NCBI RefSeq assembly: GCF_013415905.1
Contig: NZ_CP058909.1
Span: 2,604,001 to 2,668,000 of the forward strand
Length of the DNA: 64,000 nucleotides
Reading direction: 5' to 3'
Source of the DNA: Halosimplex pelagicum
GTDB taxonomy: Archaea; Halobacteriota; Halobacteria; Halobacteriales; Haloarculaceae
In this document: positions 22,754 through 30,308 of the stretch, in pieces
Numbering within the stretch: position 1 is the first letter of the stretch
Layout of the letters: each line of letters starts with the position of its first letter
The notes under the pieces: generated by a model
What the model was told of the DNA's origin: nothing
Database searches by the model: none
Seen by the model: the letters and a program-made list of their open reading frames with translations, nothing else
Position numbers and translations under genes: made by a program

Positions 22754-23770
22754 TTACTCGAACGCGACCGCGTCCCACGTCCGGGACTGGTTCTCTCCGG
22801 CCGACTCGACGTAGTTGTAGTGTTCCATCTTCGAGAGGTACGATCGGACGGTCCGCTTCGCGCGCGGCTCGTCGACGACGTCGGAGTACCGCTCGTACAA
22901 CTCCCCAGGCGCCAGCGCCCCTTCGTCCCGCAGAATCTCGAATAGCACCTGCTGGTGGTCGTGCAGCTGGTCGAAGGCCTTGCGTTGGATGGCCTCCCGC
23001 GCCGCCGGTACGGCCTCGCGAATGTCCTCCTCGGTAATCACGAGCCGGCCCCGCTCGGGGTGGGCCTCCTCGGCGAGGTCGGCGGCCTCCCGGAGCGCCC
23101 GGATGCCCTTGCGCGCGTCGCCGTCGACGCGCTCGGCGACGTAGTCGAGTTGCCCGTCGCTGACGACCGACGCGTCCTGGAAGGCCGCCGCCGCGCGGGC
23201 CTGGAGGATGGCCGAGATCTCCGCCGCCGAGTAGGCGGGACACTCGATGTGGCGGCCGACCGCGAGTCGGCTTCGAAGCCGCTGATCCATCCCGTCGAAA
23301 AAGTCCGTCTCGGAGTTCCCGATGACGACGAGGTTCAACTCGCTCTCCCACAGATCGTAGACGACCCGCTTGTCGCGCAGCTGGTCGGCCTCGTCGAGGA
23401 TGACCCACCGCTCGGTGTCGTCGAGGCGGTCGATGCGCTCCAGCAGCGCGGCGCGGCCCGTCGAGTGGCGATGGACGGTCCCTTCGTAGAGTTCGTCGGC
23501 GACGGCGTAGAGCACGTCGTGGCGCTCGTAGTCGCGCCAGCAGTTGACGTAGACCGACCGCGACCGGGAGTGCCCCGGCGGCGAGAGTTGGTCGGCGACC
23601 AGCTGGGCGCACATCGTCTTCCCGGTCCCGGGCGGTCCGAACAGGTACGCGAGACCGCTCGATCCGCGGTCGACGGCGCCGCGCAGCCGGCGGAGTTCGT
23701 GCTCGCGATGGACGACCAGCTCGTGCTTGGGCGTCTCGTCCTCGTCGAGGACCTCCGGCTGGACCAACAT
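22754..23770 (-). CDS. cdc6: Orc1/Cdc6-type replication initiator ATPase
   Basis: 338 aa, AAA+ ATPase of the archaeal origin-recognition family. Walker A GPPGTGKT (45-52), Walker B VILDEADQ (123-130), sensor 1 VVIGNSE (149-155), then a lid with DARKGIRALREAADLAEE and a C-terminal winged helix (about 260-338). It would bind the viral origin and load the PrimPol-helicase or the host replisome. Transcribed alone from a strong TATA box preceded by 9-bp repeats. Slightly short for the family but complete. Confidence 0.9.
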   Translation of the reverse strand: MLVQPEVLDEDETPKHELVVHREHELRRLRGAVDRGSSGLAYLFGPPGTGKTMCAQLVADQLSPPGHSRSRSVYVNCWRDYERHDVLYAVADELYEGTVHRHSTGRAALLERIDRLDDTERWVILDEADQLRDKRVVYDLWESELNLVVIGNSETDFFDGMDQRLRSRLAVGRHIECPAYSAAEISAILQARAAAAFQDASVVSDGQLDYVAERVDGDARKGIRALREAADLAEEAHPERGRLVITEEDIREAVPAAREAIQRKAFDQLHDHQQVLFEILRDEGALAPGELYERYSDVVDEPRAKRTVRSYLSKMEHYNYVESAGENQSRTWDAVAFE

Positions 23771-23794
23771 GCCCGTGATATGTCCGACGGTGGG

Positions 23795-23831
23795 TAATAT
23801 AATCGACGGGGGCGGATCCGATGGATCCGGT
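23795..23831 (-). promoter_or_regulatory. Orc1/Cdc6 promoter with upstream tandem repeat
   Basis: The AT box taatataat (23795-23803) is centred about 29 bp from the ATG, so the transcript is leaderless. Just upstream are GGATCCGAT (23814-23822) and GGATCCGGT (23823-23831), the same tandem repeat as at 22166-22183. The position suits an activator or autoregulation by the initiator itself. Confidence 0.65.
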
Positions 23832-23861
23832 GCACGCCTTATCCCGATCAGGGTGCCATCC

Positions 23862-24404
23862 TCACCTCAACTTGTACAGCGACGTGACGAACGGCAGTTT
23901 GTTGTACATCATGACGGCTACCGGGAGCCCGACGATCGTAAGCGACACCACCCAAGCGGCGGCCATCCAGAGCGCAGATGCCCACCAGCCGACGAGCACG
24001 AAGTAGACTGCGCGAACCGGAATCGAGTACTGGTCAGGCCCGGTCCGCTCGACGCTGGTCCCCTCGGCTGTGGTCGTGACGACCTGCGTGTCGGTCCGCT
24101 TTTTCAGCGAGATGACCATCGGCACCTTGTTGATCATCTTGAGCCCGAGCGGCAGCCCGATGATCGTCAGGTTGCACACCCAGGCGATCGTCAGCCAGAT
24201 CCCCGACGCCCACCATCCGACACAGAAAAACCAGACTGCGCGGACGAGTAGGGAGTTCTGCTCGGTTGCGGTCTCGACGACGGTCGTACCACCGTCCGCC
24301 GCCTGGGCATCAGCTGCGGACTCGAACCGCGTTCCACAATCCGGACACATCTCGGCGCGGCGGCTCACTTCGTTCCCACAATCTGGGCAGTACATTGAGT
24401 CCAT
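23862..24404 (-). CDS. Zinc-ribbon YccF-like membrane protein, 180 aa
   Basis: N-terminal zinc ribbon (CPDCGNEV, then CPDCGTRF, about 6-27). Then two copies of a YccF-type membrane unit: GWWASGIWLTIAWVCNLTII with GLPLG, and GWWASALWMAAAWVVSLTIV with GLPVA. Four hydrophobic segments in all. The function of YccF proteins is not settled. In a provirus a role in superinfection exclusion or envelope change is plausible. It shares a promoter design with the next zinc-ribbon membrane protein. Confidence 0.8.
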   Translation of the reverse strand: MDSMYCPDCGNEVSRRAEMCPDCGTRFESAADAQAADGGTTVVETATEQNSLLVRAVWFFCVGWWASGIWLTIAWVCNLTIIGLPLGLKMINKVPMVISLKKRTDTQVVTTTAEGTSVERTGPDQYSIPVRAVYFVLVGWWASALWMAAAWVVSLTIVGLPVAVMMYNKLPFVTSLYKLR

Positions 24405-24443
24405 ACTGCATCTTTTCGAATAGCGTCGCAAAAGCGTTCGCCC
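24405..24443 (-). promoter_or_regulatory. Promoter of YccF-like gene (matches 25483-25521)
   Basis: Minus strand reads GGGCGAAC, then GCTTTTGC, later TTCGAAAA, ending at the ATG. Aligned without gaps to the region ahead of the 335-aa gene it is identical at 28 of 39 positions, with GGGCGAAC, CTTTT and TTCGAA all kept at the same distance from the start codon. Confidence 0.6.
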
Positions 24444-24474
24444 AATGTCGATACCGCTGTTCGCGAATGCTCAA

Positions 24475-25482
24475 CTACCCACTTTCGAGGTCGACGGTGT
24501 GCGTGCTCGCCGACGAGAAGGTCCCTGCAGGCTCGACGTGCAGCTCGCGCCCAGTCTGGTCGGTCGGCACGTCGTAGATGAGGACGCCGTCCTTGCCGAC
24601 ACCGGGGTCGAGCTGCTCGAAGATGACGGGGTTCTCGACGACAGCCATCGCGTCCGTGTCGACATCGTACTCCCGGCCCTGACTATCGACCAACGTGTAC
24701 AGATTCGACGAGACAGAGACTGATTCGTTGGCGACGTTGGTCATGCTCAGGTCGATGACGATGAACTCGCCGTCGGCCTCTTCGGAGATGTACTCGCCGC
24801 CGACGGACGACTGCACGGACAGGTCCGCCACGCGATACCGGATCGATTTCCCACCATCACCGACGACGAACTGCTCGGCCACCTGGTGGGACCGGTCCGG
24901 GACCGGCGTCGGCGACGGTTTCGGCGTCGCGGTGGGGGTTGGTTCCGGGGGCGCGGTGGGCGTCGCCGTCGCGGTTGGCGTCACCGTCGGCGTCGACGGT
25001 GCCGCCGGCGTCGAGGTCGATACCGGTTCTGGGGTGGGTGTGGGCGTCGCGGTTGCAGCTGGACTGCTCCCGTCTCCACCCCCGCCCCCGTCGTTCGTGG
25101 CGGGCGCGGTTGCGCCCAGCACTCCCATGCCGACGATCGCGGCGACGATCACGACCCCCGCCGCGGTGGCGCCCGTGACGGAGGTCCCCTGGACGGCGGC
25201 GAGTTTCGACCGTGTGGGTGGGAGCGCAAACGCGCCAGCGGCCAAGAGAATGAGCCCAGCCGCGGCGTTCATCGTCACCGCGCCGAGCCCGAGAAACAAC
25301 AGGATCGCGCCGCCAAGATACGCGATGATGGCCCCGACGCTCCGCCCACCGCCATCGCTCGCCTCTGCACCGCTCGGGTCGTTGTCAGCACCGAGATGCG
25401 AGACATCCGTCCCACACTCGGGGCAGAATTTCACGTCTGCACCGATGTCTGCCCCACAGTTTGGGCAGTACTTGGTAGCCAT
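24475..25482 (-). CDS. Zinc-ribbon, membrane-anchored DUF4352-like protein, 335 aa
   Basis: Zinc ribbon at 6-27 (CPNCGADI, CPECGTDV), then hydrophobic segments at about 49-85 and 102-125, a long Thr/Pro linker (ATPTPTPEPV and similar) and a C-terminal beta domain (FIVIDLSMTNVANESVSVSS, then YTLVDSQGREYDVD) like DUF4352 (immunoglobulin-like, exported). Probably displays the domain outside the cell. Such proteins are frequent in haloarchaeal mobile DNA; the function is unknown. Confidence 0.75.
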   Translation of the reverse strand: MATKYCPNCGADIGADVKFCPECGTDVSHLGADNDPSGAEASDGGGRSVGAIIAYLGGAILLFLGLGAVTMNAAAGLILLAAGAFALPPTRSKLAAVQGTSVTGATAAGVVIVAAIVGMGVLGATAPATNDGGGGGDGSSPAATATPTPTPEPVSTSTPAAPSTPTVTPTATATPTAPPEPTPTATPKPSPTPVPDRSHQVAEQFVVGDGGKSIRYRVADLSVQSSVGGEYISEEADGEFIVIDLSMTNVANESVSVSSNLYTLVDSQGREYDVDTDAMAVVENPVIFEQLDPGVGKDGVLIYDVPTDQTGRELHVEPAGTFSSASTHTVDLESG

Positions 25483-25521
25483 GCGTCATGTATTCGAACA
25501 GGGGTGTAAAAGTGTTCGCCC
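25483..25521 (-). promoter_or_regulatory. Promoter of DUF4352-like gene (matches 24405-24443)
   Basis: Minus strand reads GGGCGAAC, ACTTTTAC, then TTCGAATA before the ATG. The conserved blocks keep the same spacing as in the neighbouring promoter, so the two membrane protein genes are probably switched on together from separate leaderless starts. Confidence 0.6.
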
Positions 25522-25526
25522 CGGCG

Positions 25527-25997
25527 TCAGGATTCGGATCGCGGCGATGGCGGTTCGGCGGGGATATCGCTGTGGTCGGTCAACGGGTCCTCGGTCTCGT
25601 CGGCCATCGGACACGCCTGGTCGTGGACGACCTCGAAGGCGTCCTCGTCGAGGTTGCCGCACGGGCAGCGAAACGCCAGCACTTCTCCCTCGTGGAGGCC
25701 GCCGCGACCCTCGGTCTCGGCGTACTTGACGATCGTGATCGGGTGGGTGTCGTCGAACTCCGGCGTGGGGCGGCCCGGAACATCGGGGACCAGCTCGTCG
25801 TAGTGGTCGCGACCGTGCTCGCCGGCGAGGCTGCAGTCCTCGTCGTGCCAGATCTGGTCGAGCGTCTCGTCGGCTTGCATGCATTCGGGACACAGGTAGC
25901 CCGCGCACTCGCCGACGTGGTGGTTCGTATCCTGGGGGTCCGTGACGACGAGCCGCTGGATCTGCGTGCCGTCCAGATCCTCGCGGGTGACCCTCAT
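25527..25997 (-). CDS. Cys/His-rich protein, 156 aa
   Basis: Three Cys clusters: CAGYLCPECM, DEDCSLAGEHG and CPCGNLDE with a following HDQACPM. Probably binds two zinc ions. Overlaps the upstream 85-aa gene by 4 bp and is the last gene of the second small-gene operon. Not recognised. Confidence 0.6.
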   Translation of the reverse strand: MRVTREDLDGTQIQRLVVTDPQDTNHHVGECAGYLCPECMQADETLDQIWHDEDCSLAGEHGRDHYDELVPDVPGRPTPEFDDTHPITIVKYAETEGRGGLHEGEVLAFRCPCGNLDEDAFEVVHDQACPMADETEDPLTDHSDIPAEPPSPRSES

Positions 25998-26251
25998 CGG
26001 TCCACCTGCTCGGGCCCGGTGACGGTCTCGGCATCCGTCTCGTCGCCGACGATCTCGACATCGTCCACTGCCCGCTGACCGATCTCGACACCGATGTCAG
26101 TAACGGGCTCGCTGCCCTCGGCGCGCCAGTCACAGCCCGTCCACACCTCAGTGATGCGCGTGTAGCCTTCGGGCGACCGCGCCTCGTAGCGGACGCGCCG
26201 GGGCGGGCCTTGCGGTGGGTCGTACCGGAGCGTGATGCCCTCGTCAGTCAT
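25994..26251 (-). CDS. Hypothetical 85-aa protein
   Basis: N-terminal half is Arg/Pro-rich (LRYDPPQGPPRRVRYEARS), C-terminal half acidic. No motif recognised. Overlaps genes on both sides. Confidence 0.5.
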   Translation of the reverse strand: MTDEGITLRYDPPQGPPRRVRYEARSPEGYTRITEVWTGCDWRAEGSEPVTDIGVEIGQRAVDDVEIVGDETDAETVTGPEQVDR

Positions 26252-26555
26252 CGCTGTCCTCCTCGCTGTGGAGTCGCGCGGTCCGTCGTAGCCGCGACCG
26301 TGGGTAGGCGTAGGCCATCAGGTTCTCGACGTCGGCGGTCGTCCGCCCGGGGAAGACGGCCTCGACGACGTGGTCGTCGGCGGGGTACTCGGGGTTGACA
26401 TCGGCGACGGTCTTCTCGTCGTCGACCGGGACCTCGTCGGCCCGTTCGGCCGGCGTGCCGACGACGAGCATGGTCGCTGCCTCGTCGGGGTCGTCCTCGC
26501 GGTCCTGAACGTGATCGCCGACGTGCAGTTGCGGGAGACCCTCGTCCTCAGGCAT
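26244..26555 (-). CDS. Hypothetical 103-aa protein
   Basis: The start HVGDHVQDREDDP resembles small beta-barrel (KOW- or SH3-like) openings seen in haloarchaeal small proteins, followed by a beta-rich middle. The C-terminus YPRSRLRRTARLHSEE is basic. Assignment is tentative. Part of the 25.5-27.9 kb leftward operon. Confidence 0.5.
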   Translation of the reverse strand: MPEDEGLPQLHVGDHVQDREDDPDEAATMLVVGTPAERADEVPVDDEKTVADVNPEYPADDHVVEAVFPGRTTADVENLMAYAYPRSRLRRTARLHSEEDSDD

Positions 26556-26982
26556 CGGCCTGCACCTCCTCCAGCACGCCGGCGCGCTCGGCGGCGGCCT
26601 CGTGCAGCTGTAGCCACTCCCGGGCCTCGTGGACCGCGTCGGCGATCTCCTCCTCGTCCCAGTGGTCGGTCCACTCTGGGGCTTCGGTGACGATCTCCGC
26701 GCAGGCCCGAGCGACCTGGACGTCGACGAGGTCGTCGATCCGGTCGTTCAGTTCCTCGGCGGCACCGAACGCAGCCGAGGCGACCTCGTCATCGCTGACG
26801 CTCTCGCCGCGGTCAGCCGAGAACTGGTAGCAGCTCTCGGCGAGCTCGACCAGCCGCGTGAGGTCGTCCTCGGTGGTATGGCTCCCCCGGACCTGTTCGC
26901 TGACGCGGTTGTGGAGGATCGTCGCGTCGAAGTTGTCCGCCCTGTTGCGGGCCAGCCCGCGAACGCGCTTGTCGGCGTTCAT
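26548..26982 (-). CDS. Hypothetical helical protein, 144 aa
   Basis: Mostly amphipathic helices (DDLTRLVELAESCYQFSADR, AAEELNDRIDDLVDVQVARA). No cysteines suited to metal binding. Overlaps the upstream 44-aa gene by 4 bp. Not recognised. Confidence 0.55.
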   Translation of the reverse strand: MNADKRVRGLARNRADNFDATILHNRVSEQVRGSHTTEDDLTRLVELAESCYQFSADRGESVSDDEVASAAFGAAEELNDRIDDLVDVQVARACAEIVTEAPEWTDHWDEEEIADAVHEAREWLQLHEAAAERAGVLEEVQADA

Positions 26983-27113
26983 GCGACCCTCCCGTCGTCG
27001 GCACGAGAGCCGCCCTGCAGGTAGTCGAACGCGTCGACGCCGTCAGGGCCGTGGGACTGGACGACCAGCGCCCGCCAGATACGGCGCTCGTCAACATCAG
27101 ACCACTTACTCAT
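26979..27113 (-). CDS. Small protein gene, 44 aa
   Basis: MSKWSDVDERRIWRALVVQS leads, ending DDGRVA. ATGA overlaps at both ends (its stop overlaps the 144-aa gene start and its start overlaps the 89-aa gene stop) mark it as a real operon member despite its size. Function unknown. Confidence 0.6.
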   Translation of the reverse strand: MSKWSDVDERRIWRALVVQSHGPDGVDAFDYLQGGSRADDGRVA

Positions 27114-27382
27114 CAGTCTTCGACCTCCGCGCGAACTTCAGCAACCCGCTCATCCATCGCCGTTTCAAGTTCGTCACGACCACCACGGACGTGCCCCTCG
27201 ACGAGCGTGGACAGGCCGTCGGCGAACGTGAGCTGCGTGTCGAGTTCCTTGCGGCAGTGAGCAAGCGTTCCGAAGGTCTCGTCGGCGACGAGCGTCTGGT
27301 GGAAGTCGAACTCCTCGTCATAGTCTGCGTACTCGTCGACGAACTCCCGGGCGGCCTCGCGCATCTGGAACTGTTGGACCAT
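27113..27382 (-). CDS. Hypothetical helical 89-aa protein
   Basis: Start at MVQQFQMREAAREF. Charged helices throughout, with a possible coiled coil at the C-terminus (RDELETAMDERVAEVRAEVE). Overlaps its neighbours on both sides. Not recognised. Confidence 0.55.
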   Translation of the reverse strand: MVQQFQMREAAREFVDEYADYDEEFDFHQTLVADETFGTLAHCRKELDTQLTFADGLSTLVEGHVRGGRDELETAMDERVAEVRAEVED

Positions 27383-27888
27383 CACTCGCCCCCCAGGTCG
27401 ACCCGGTCCTCGTCGGGATGGACGGCGATGGACGCCGCGAAGTTGCTCGGCTCGCCGTTGTAGACGGCCGACGGCAGCGCGACCACGTCGTCGAAGCCGT
27501 CGAAGTCGAGCGAGAGCACGGGGTAGTCGACGCGATCGTCGTCGCCCTCGGCGTCGGAACTCCAGACGGAGACGGTGTCGGCGTCGGTGCGGCCGACCGA
27601 GAGGCCGACCGTCCGCTCGACGCGCTCGTCGGTCTCTGGGTTGCGGTAGAGGACGTGCATGAGCGTGAGTTCGTCGACGCGCGCCTCGGTCGCGGACTCG
27701 CGCTCGGTTTCGACGTTGTGCTCGACGCAGGTGACCTCGGCGTAGAACCGATCGTACTCGTCGGGGACGCGCTCGTGGCCGCCGCGGACGGCCCACTCGG
27801 CCGGGATGACGTGATACTCTCGCTGCGGGTTCGGTGCTTCGGTACTGTCTTGTGCGTCCGGTTCGGACGCGGAAACGCTTCGGGACAT
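27382..27888 (-). CDS. Hypothetical 168-aa protein, first gene of second accessory operon
   Basis: Beta-rich acidic protein (FYAEVTCVEHNVETERES, then LTLMHVLYRNPETDERVERT). No motif recognised. It leads the operon that ends at 25527 and is divergent from the winged-helix gene at 28078. An inverted repeat (27934-27954) lies in its probable leader. Confidence 0.5.
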   Translation of the reverse strand: MSRSVSASEPDAQDSTEAPNPQREYHVIPAEWAVRGGHERVPDEYDRFYAEVTCVEHNVETERESATEARVDELTLMHVLYRNPETDERVERTVGLSVGRTDADTVSVWSSDAEGDDDRVDYPVLSLDFDGFDDVVALPSAVYNGEPSNFAASIAVHPDEDRVDLGGE

Positions 27889-27933
27889 AGTTGATCGCTA
27901 CCTCGAAGCGGGTCGGCGGTGTTGGCGCACCGT

Positions 27934-27954
27934 CGGCCAGATTTTGCCCGGCCG
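27934..27954. repeat. Inverted repeat in divergent promoter region
   Basis: CGGCC and GGCCG flank an 11-bp spacer, about 45-65 bp upstream of the leftward operon start. It could be an RNA hairpin in the leader or a protein site. Confidence 0.35.
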
Positions 27955-28026
27955 ATCCCCGCTTCACACCTACAGGTACAGCACCCACCACCATATACCT
28001 TGGGGTCTATGGTATTGGGCATAAGG

Positions 28027-28077
28027 CATAAGTCACGCACACACGTGGCTTATGGTGTGAGCGCGACAACCAGCGGT
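28027..28077 (+). promoter_or_regulatory. Palindromic operator overlapping promoter of winged-helix gene
   Basis: CATAAGTCACG (28027-28037) and CGTGGCTTATG (28044-28054) form an 11-bp inverted repeat with one T-G mismatch around CACACA. The right arm contains CTTATG, correctly placed as TATA box for the ATG at 28078. An extra CATAAG lies just upstream. A bound repressor would block the promoter; autoregulation by the gene product is likely. Confidence 0.6.
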
Positions 28078-28302
28078 ATGGCCTTAGACGCCGATGACCT
28101 GTCGCCGGCTCAAGACGCGGCGCTGAAGATGCTCCGCGAGGGTCGGGTGACGGCGCCGTTCGTCGCCGACGAGACGGGGTATAGCCTCCAGTACGTCCGC
28201 GAGCAGCTGACCGACCTGGTCAAGCACGGGCACGTCGAGAAGATCCACGACGGACTGTACGAGCTCGTCGAGGAGCCCACGGGGGGTGACGATGACGAGT
28301 GA
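28078..28302 (+). CDS. Winged-helix regulator, 74 aa
   Basis: MALDADDLSPAQDAALKMLR, then TAPFVADETGYSLQYVREQL as recognition helix and HVEKIHDGLYELVEE as wing; similar in build to the PhiH1-like repressor at 21574. It leads a rightward operon of five overlapping genes. A palindrome over its promoter suggests that it represses itself and the operon. Confidence 0.7.
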   Translation: MALDADDLSPAQDAALKMLREGRVTAPFVADETGYSLQYVREQLTDLVKHGHVEKIHDGLYELVEEPTGGDDDE

Positions 28303-28666
28303 CGACCGCATCCCTGACGAGGACGAGCTGCCGTTCCCGGACGTGGACGCCGACGAGGTCCGGGACGGGATCCGCGCCGACCGCGCGGCCGCCGGCGAAA
28401 AGCTCGCCCGCGGCATCGCGCTCAACGCTCGCCTCCCACAGGACCGGGAGGCTCGGCTGAAGGCCCACTCGACGGCCCCGATCGTCTACGAGATGGTCCG
28501 TCAGTACGCTCGTGAGAACGGTGTGGCCGTGAAAGACGTGCTCGAAGGGTCGGTCGGGTCGATCACAGTCGCGGCGCCGAAGTTGGGGTACACGACGGTA
28601 GCCGAAGCGGAGCAGGCACAGCAGCAGCTGAACGCGGCGTTGGATGGGGTGGTGGACAATGTCTGA
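28292..28666 (+). CDS. Hypothetical 124-aa protein
   Basis: Acidic N-terminus (DEDELPFPDVDADEVRDGI) followed by helices (APIVYEMVRQYARENGVAVK). A GTG two codons upstream is also possible. Overlaps the regulator before it and the J-domain gene after it. Not recognised. Confidence 0.55.
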   Translation: MTSDDRIPDEDELPFPDVDADEVRDGIRADRAAAGEKLARGIALNARLPQDREARLKAHSTAPIVYEMVRQYARENGVAVKDVLEGSVGSITVAAPKLGYTTVAEAEQAQQQLNAALDGVVDNV

Positions 28667-29297
28667 ACAGATGTCCCGCATCGACTGGCCCGCCGGCTAC
28701 GACCGAACGGATCCTGAGGACCGCGAGCCGTACGACGGCGACCTCTCGCCGACCCGCAAGGAGTCCTTCAAGAGCATCGTCGACGAACTCGAACGTTGGG
28801 GTGCGACCAGCATCGACATCGAGACAGCGAGCGACCACTACGTCGACCGGCCGAATATCCCCCACCAGCACGACAAACCCGACGACGTGGGCGTCGTCGT
28901 CCGCTTCCGTCACGAAGACGAGGCCGCCGACGAGCCACTGGCGTACGCGTGCGACCACTGGGAGACCCAGCGTGAGAACGCCCGCGCGATCGCGCTGTAC
29001 GTCCGGCGGATGCGACTCGCCGAGAAGTGCCAGATCGCGACCGGCCAGTCGACCGCCGCGACGGCGCGGCTCCCCGGCGGCGACGAGGACGACGATGTGA
29101 TCGTCGCCGGCACGTCCGAGCCCGAGCTGGACGTCGAGCGCGCCGCGGAGTTGCTCGGCGTCGCCCCGGACGCCCCGGACCGCGTCGTCGAGACGGCCTT
29201 TCAGGAGGCGATCAAGGACGGCCACCCCGACCAGGGCGGCGATGCCTCTATGTCGCGGCTGAAAGAAGCGCGCGAGGTGCTGACCGATGCCGGGTAA
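28659..29297 (+). CDS. J-domain protein of haloarchaeal mobile elements, 212 aa
   Basis: C-terminal J domain (about 160-209): AAELLGVAPDAPDRVVETAF, then HPD at 189-191 in KDGHPDQGGDA and LKEAREVL. The HPD motif triggers the ATPase of DnaK. The N-terminal region (FKSIVDELERWGA, VVVRFRHE, ALYVRRMR) is typical of J proteins found in haloarchaeal proviruses and plasmids. It may recruit host DnaK for replication or assembly; that is inference. No membrane segment. Confidence 0.8.
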   Translation: MSEQMSRIDWPAGYDRTDPEDREPYDGDLSPTRKESFKSIVDELERWGATSIDIETASDHYVDRPNIPHQHDKPDDVGVVVRFRHEDEAADEPLAYACDHWETQRENARAIALYVRRMRLAEKCQIATGQSTAATARLPGGDEDDDVIVAGTSEPELDVERAAELLGVAPDAPDRVVETAFQEAIKDGHPDQGGDASMSRLKEAREVLTDAG

Positions 29298-29574
29298 CGA
29301 CTTGGACAGGCCCATCCTGAACGACGGCGACAGAGAAGTGCTCGACAGATACAACTCCCACGCGGAGATCGACGACCGCGAGGAACTCGCGGAGTACATG
29401 CGGGCCCTCGCCCGCATGACCATCGCTGTGAGTCGCGAAGACAGCTACCACATGGGCGACGTGCAACGGTTCGTGGGTGTGGCGAACGATCTGGAGGCGG
29501 GCGACTACGCCGTCGACGAGATACAGAACTGGCTCGAAGATGCCTCTATCGGCGACGGAGTTGAAGCCCCATGA
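29287..29574 (+). CDS. Hypothetical 95-aa protein
   Basis: Helical acidic protein (REELAEYMRALARMTIAVSR). Overlaps the J-domain gene by 11 bp and the next gene by 4 bp, so translation is probably coupled. Not recognised. Confidence 0.55.
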   Translation: MPGNDLDRPILNDGDREVLDRYNSHAEIDDREELAEYMRALARMTIAVSREDSYHMGDVQRFVGVANDLEAGDYAVDEIQNWLEDASIGDGVEAP

Positions 29575-30083
29575 CTGACCACGAACTTGACATCGACCCC
29601 AACTCGCAAGCCCTGCAGTACCGCATCGTCGAACACGGCGGGCACTGGTTCCTCCGCCGCCAGCACCCCGAGTTCCCGCGGACCCCCGACGAGTCCGTCG
29701 CGGTCGCCGAAGCCCGACGGATCCTCCCCACGACCTCCGAGGGCGTGTTCGTCGTCCCCGGGCGCACTCGCGAGCAACTGGACGCCGAGCCCGGCGATGT
29801 CGTGTCGATCGTCGCCGTCGCGGCCGCCCGCGCCGGCGTGCTGCTCGACGGCTTCACCGACGCACTCGAACCGTTCATGCGCACGGTCTCGGAAGCGGCG
29901 GAGGCCATCGCCGATGGGTTCGCGACGGCACTCCAGCAGGCACTCACTCGCCAGGAGAGTGCTGCAGCTGGCGACCGTGATGACCGACTGCCCGAGTCCA
30001 TCCGCGAAGCACGGGCCCGTCGCGACCAACAGCGCGAGCGCGAGCGGGATGCTGCGGGCAGCTGGCACCCGCCCGACGAGTAG
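29571..30083 (+). CDS. Hypothetical 170-aa protein, last gene of rightward operon
   Basis: Beta-rich N-terminus (YRIVEHGGHWFLRRQHPEFP, then GVFVVPGRTREQLDAEPGD), then a long helical C-terminal half ending in charged repeats (REARARRDQQRERERD). No family recognised. It ends 226 bp before the convergent tail gene. Confidence 0.55.
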   Translation: MTDHELDIDPNSQALQYRIVEHGGHWFLRRQHPEFPRTPDESVAVAEARRILPTTSEGVFVVPGRTREQLDAEPGDVVSIVAVAAARAGVLLDGFTDALEPFMRTVSEAAEAIADGFATALQQALTRQESAAAGDRDDRLPESIREARARRDQQRERERDAAGSWHPPDE

Positions 30084-30150
30084 CGACGCTCTGTTTCGTC
30101 ACACCGTCCACTGCAGGTGCTCTGCAGGTACGGCCACACGAAAGTGATGA

Positions 30151-30248
30151 GCCCCGTGGGGGAAAGCGGGGCACACACGGATAGCGTTTGAGAGACGCGA
30201 TGGATTCGCAAGAATCCGGACGACGCTAACGCCCGTCGTCTGACGGGC
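30151..30248. ncRNA. Three-hairpin element between convergent operons
   Basis: GCCCCG/CGGGGC (30151-30172); TAGCGT/ACGCTA (30182-30187 with 30223-30228) enclosing GGATTC-GCAA-GAATCC (30202-30217), a stem capped by a GNRA-type tetraloop; then GCCCGTC-GTCT-GACGGGC (30231-30248). All stems are perfect. The place suits a two-way terminator, but the nested stem with its tetraloop also looks like a structured small RNA. Confidence 0.5.
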
Positions 30249-30308
30249 ATCTGGTGTGTCAGTATGGGCGACCTTATGGGTTACTATCACGCCCCGACGC
30301 CCCTCACA

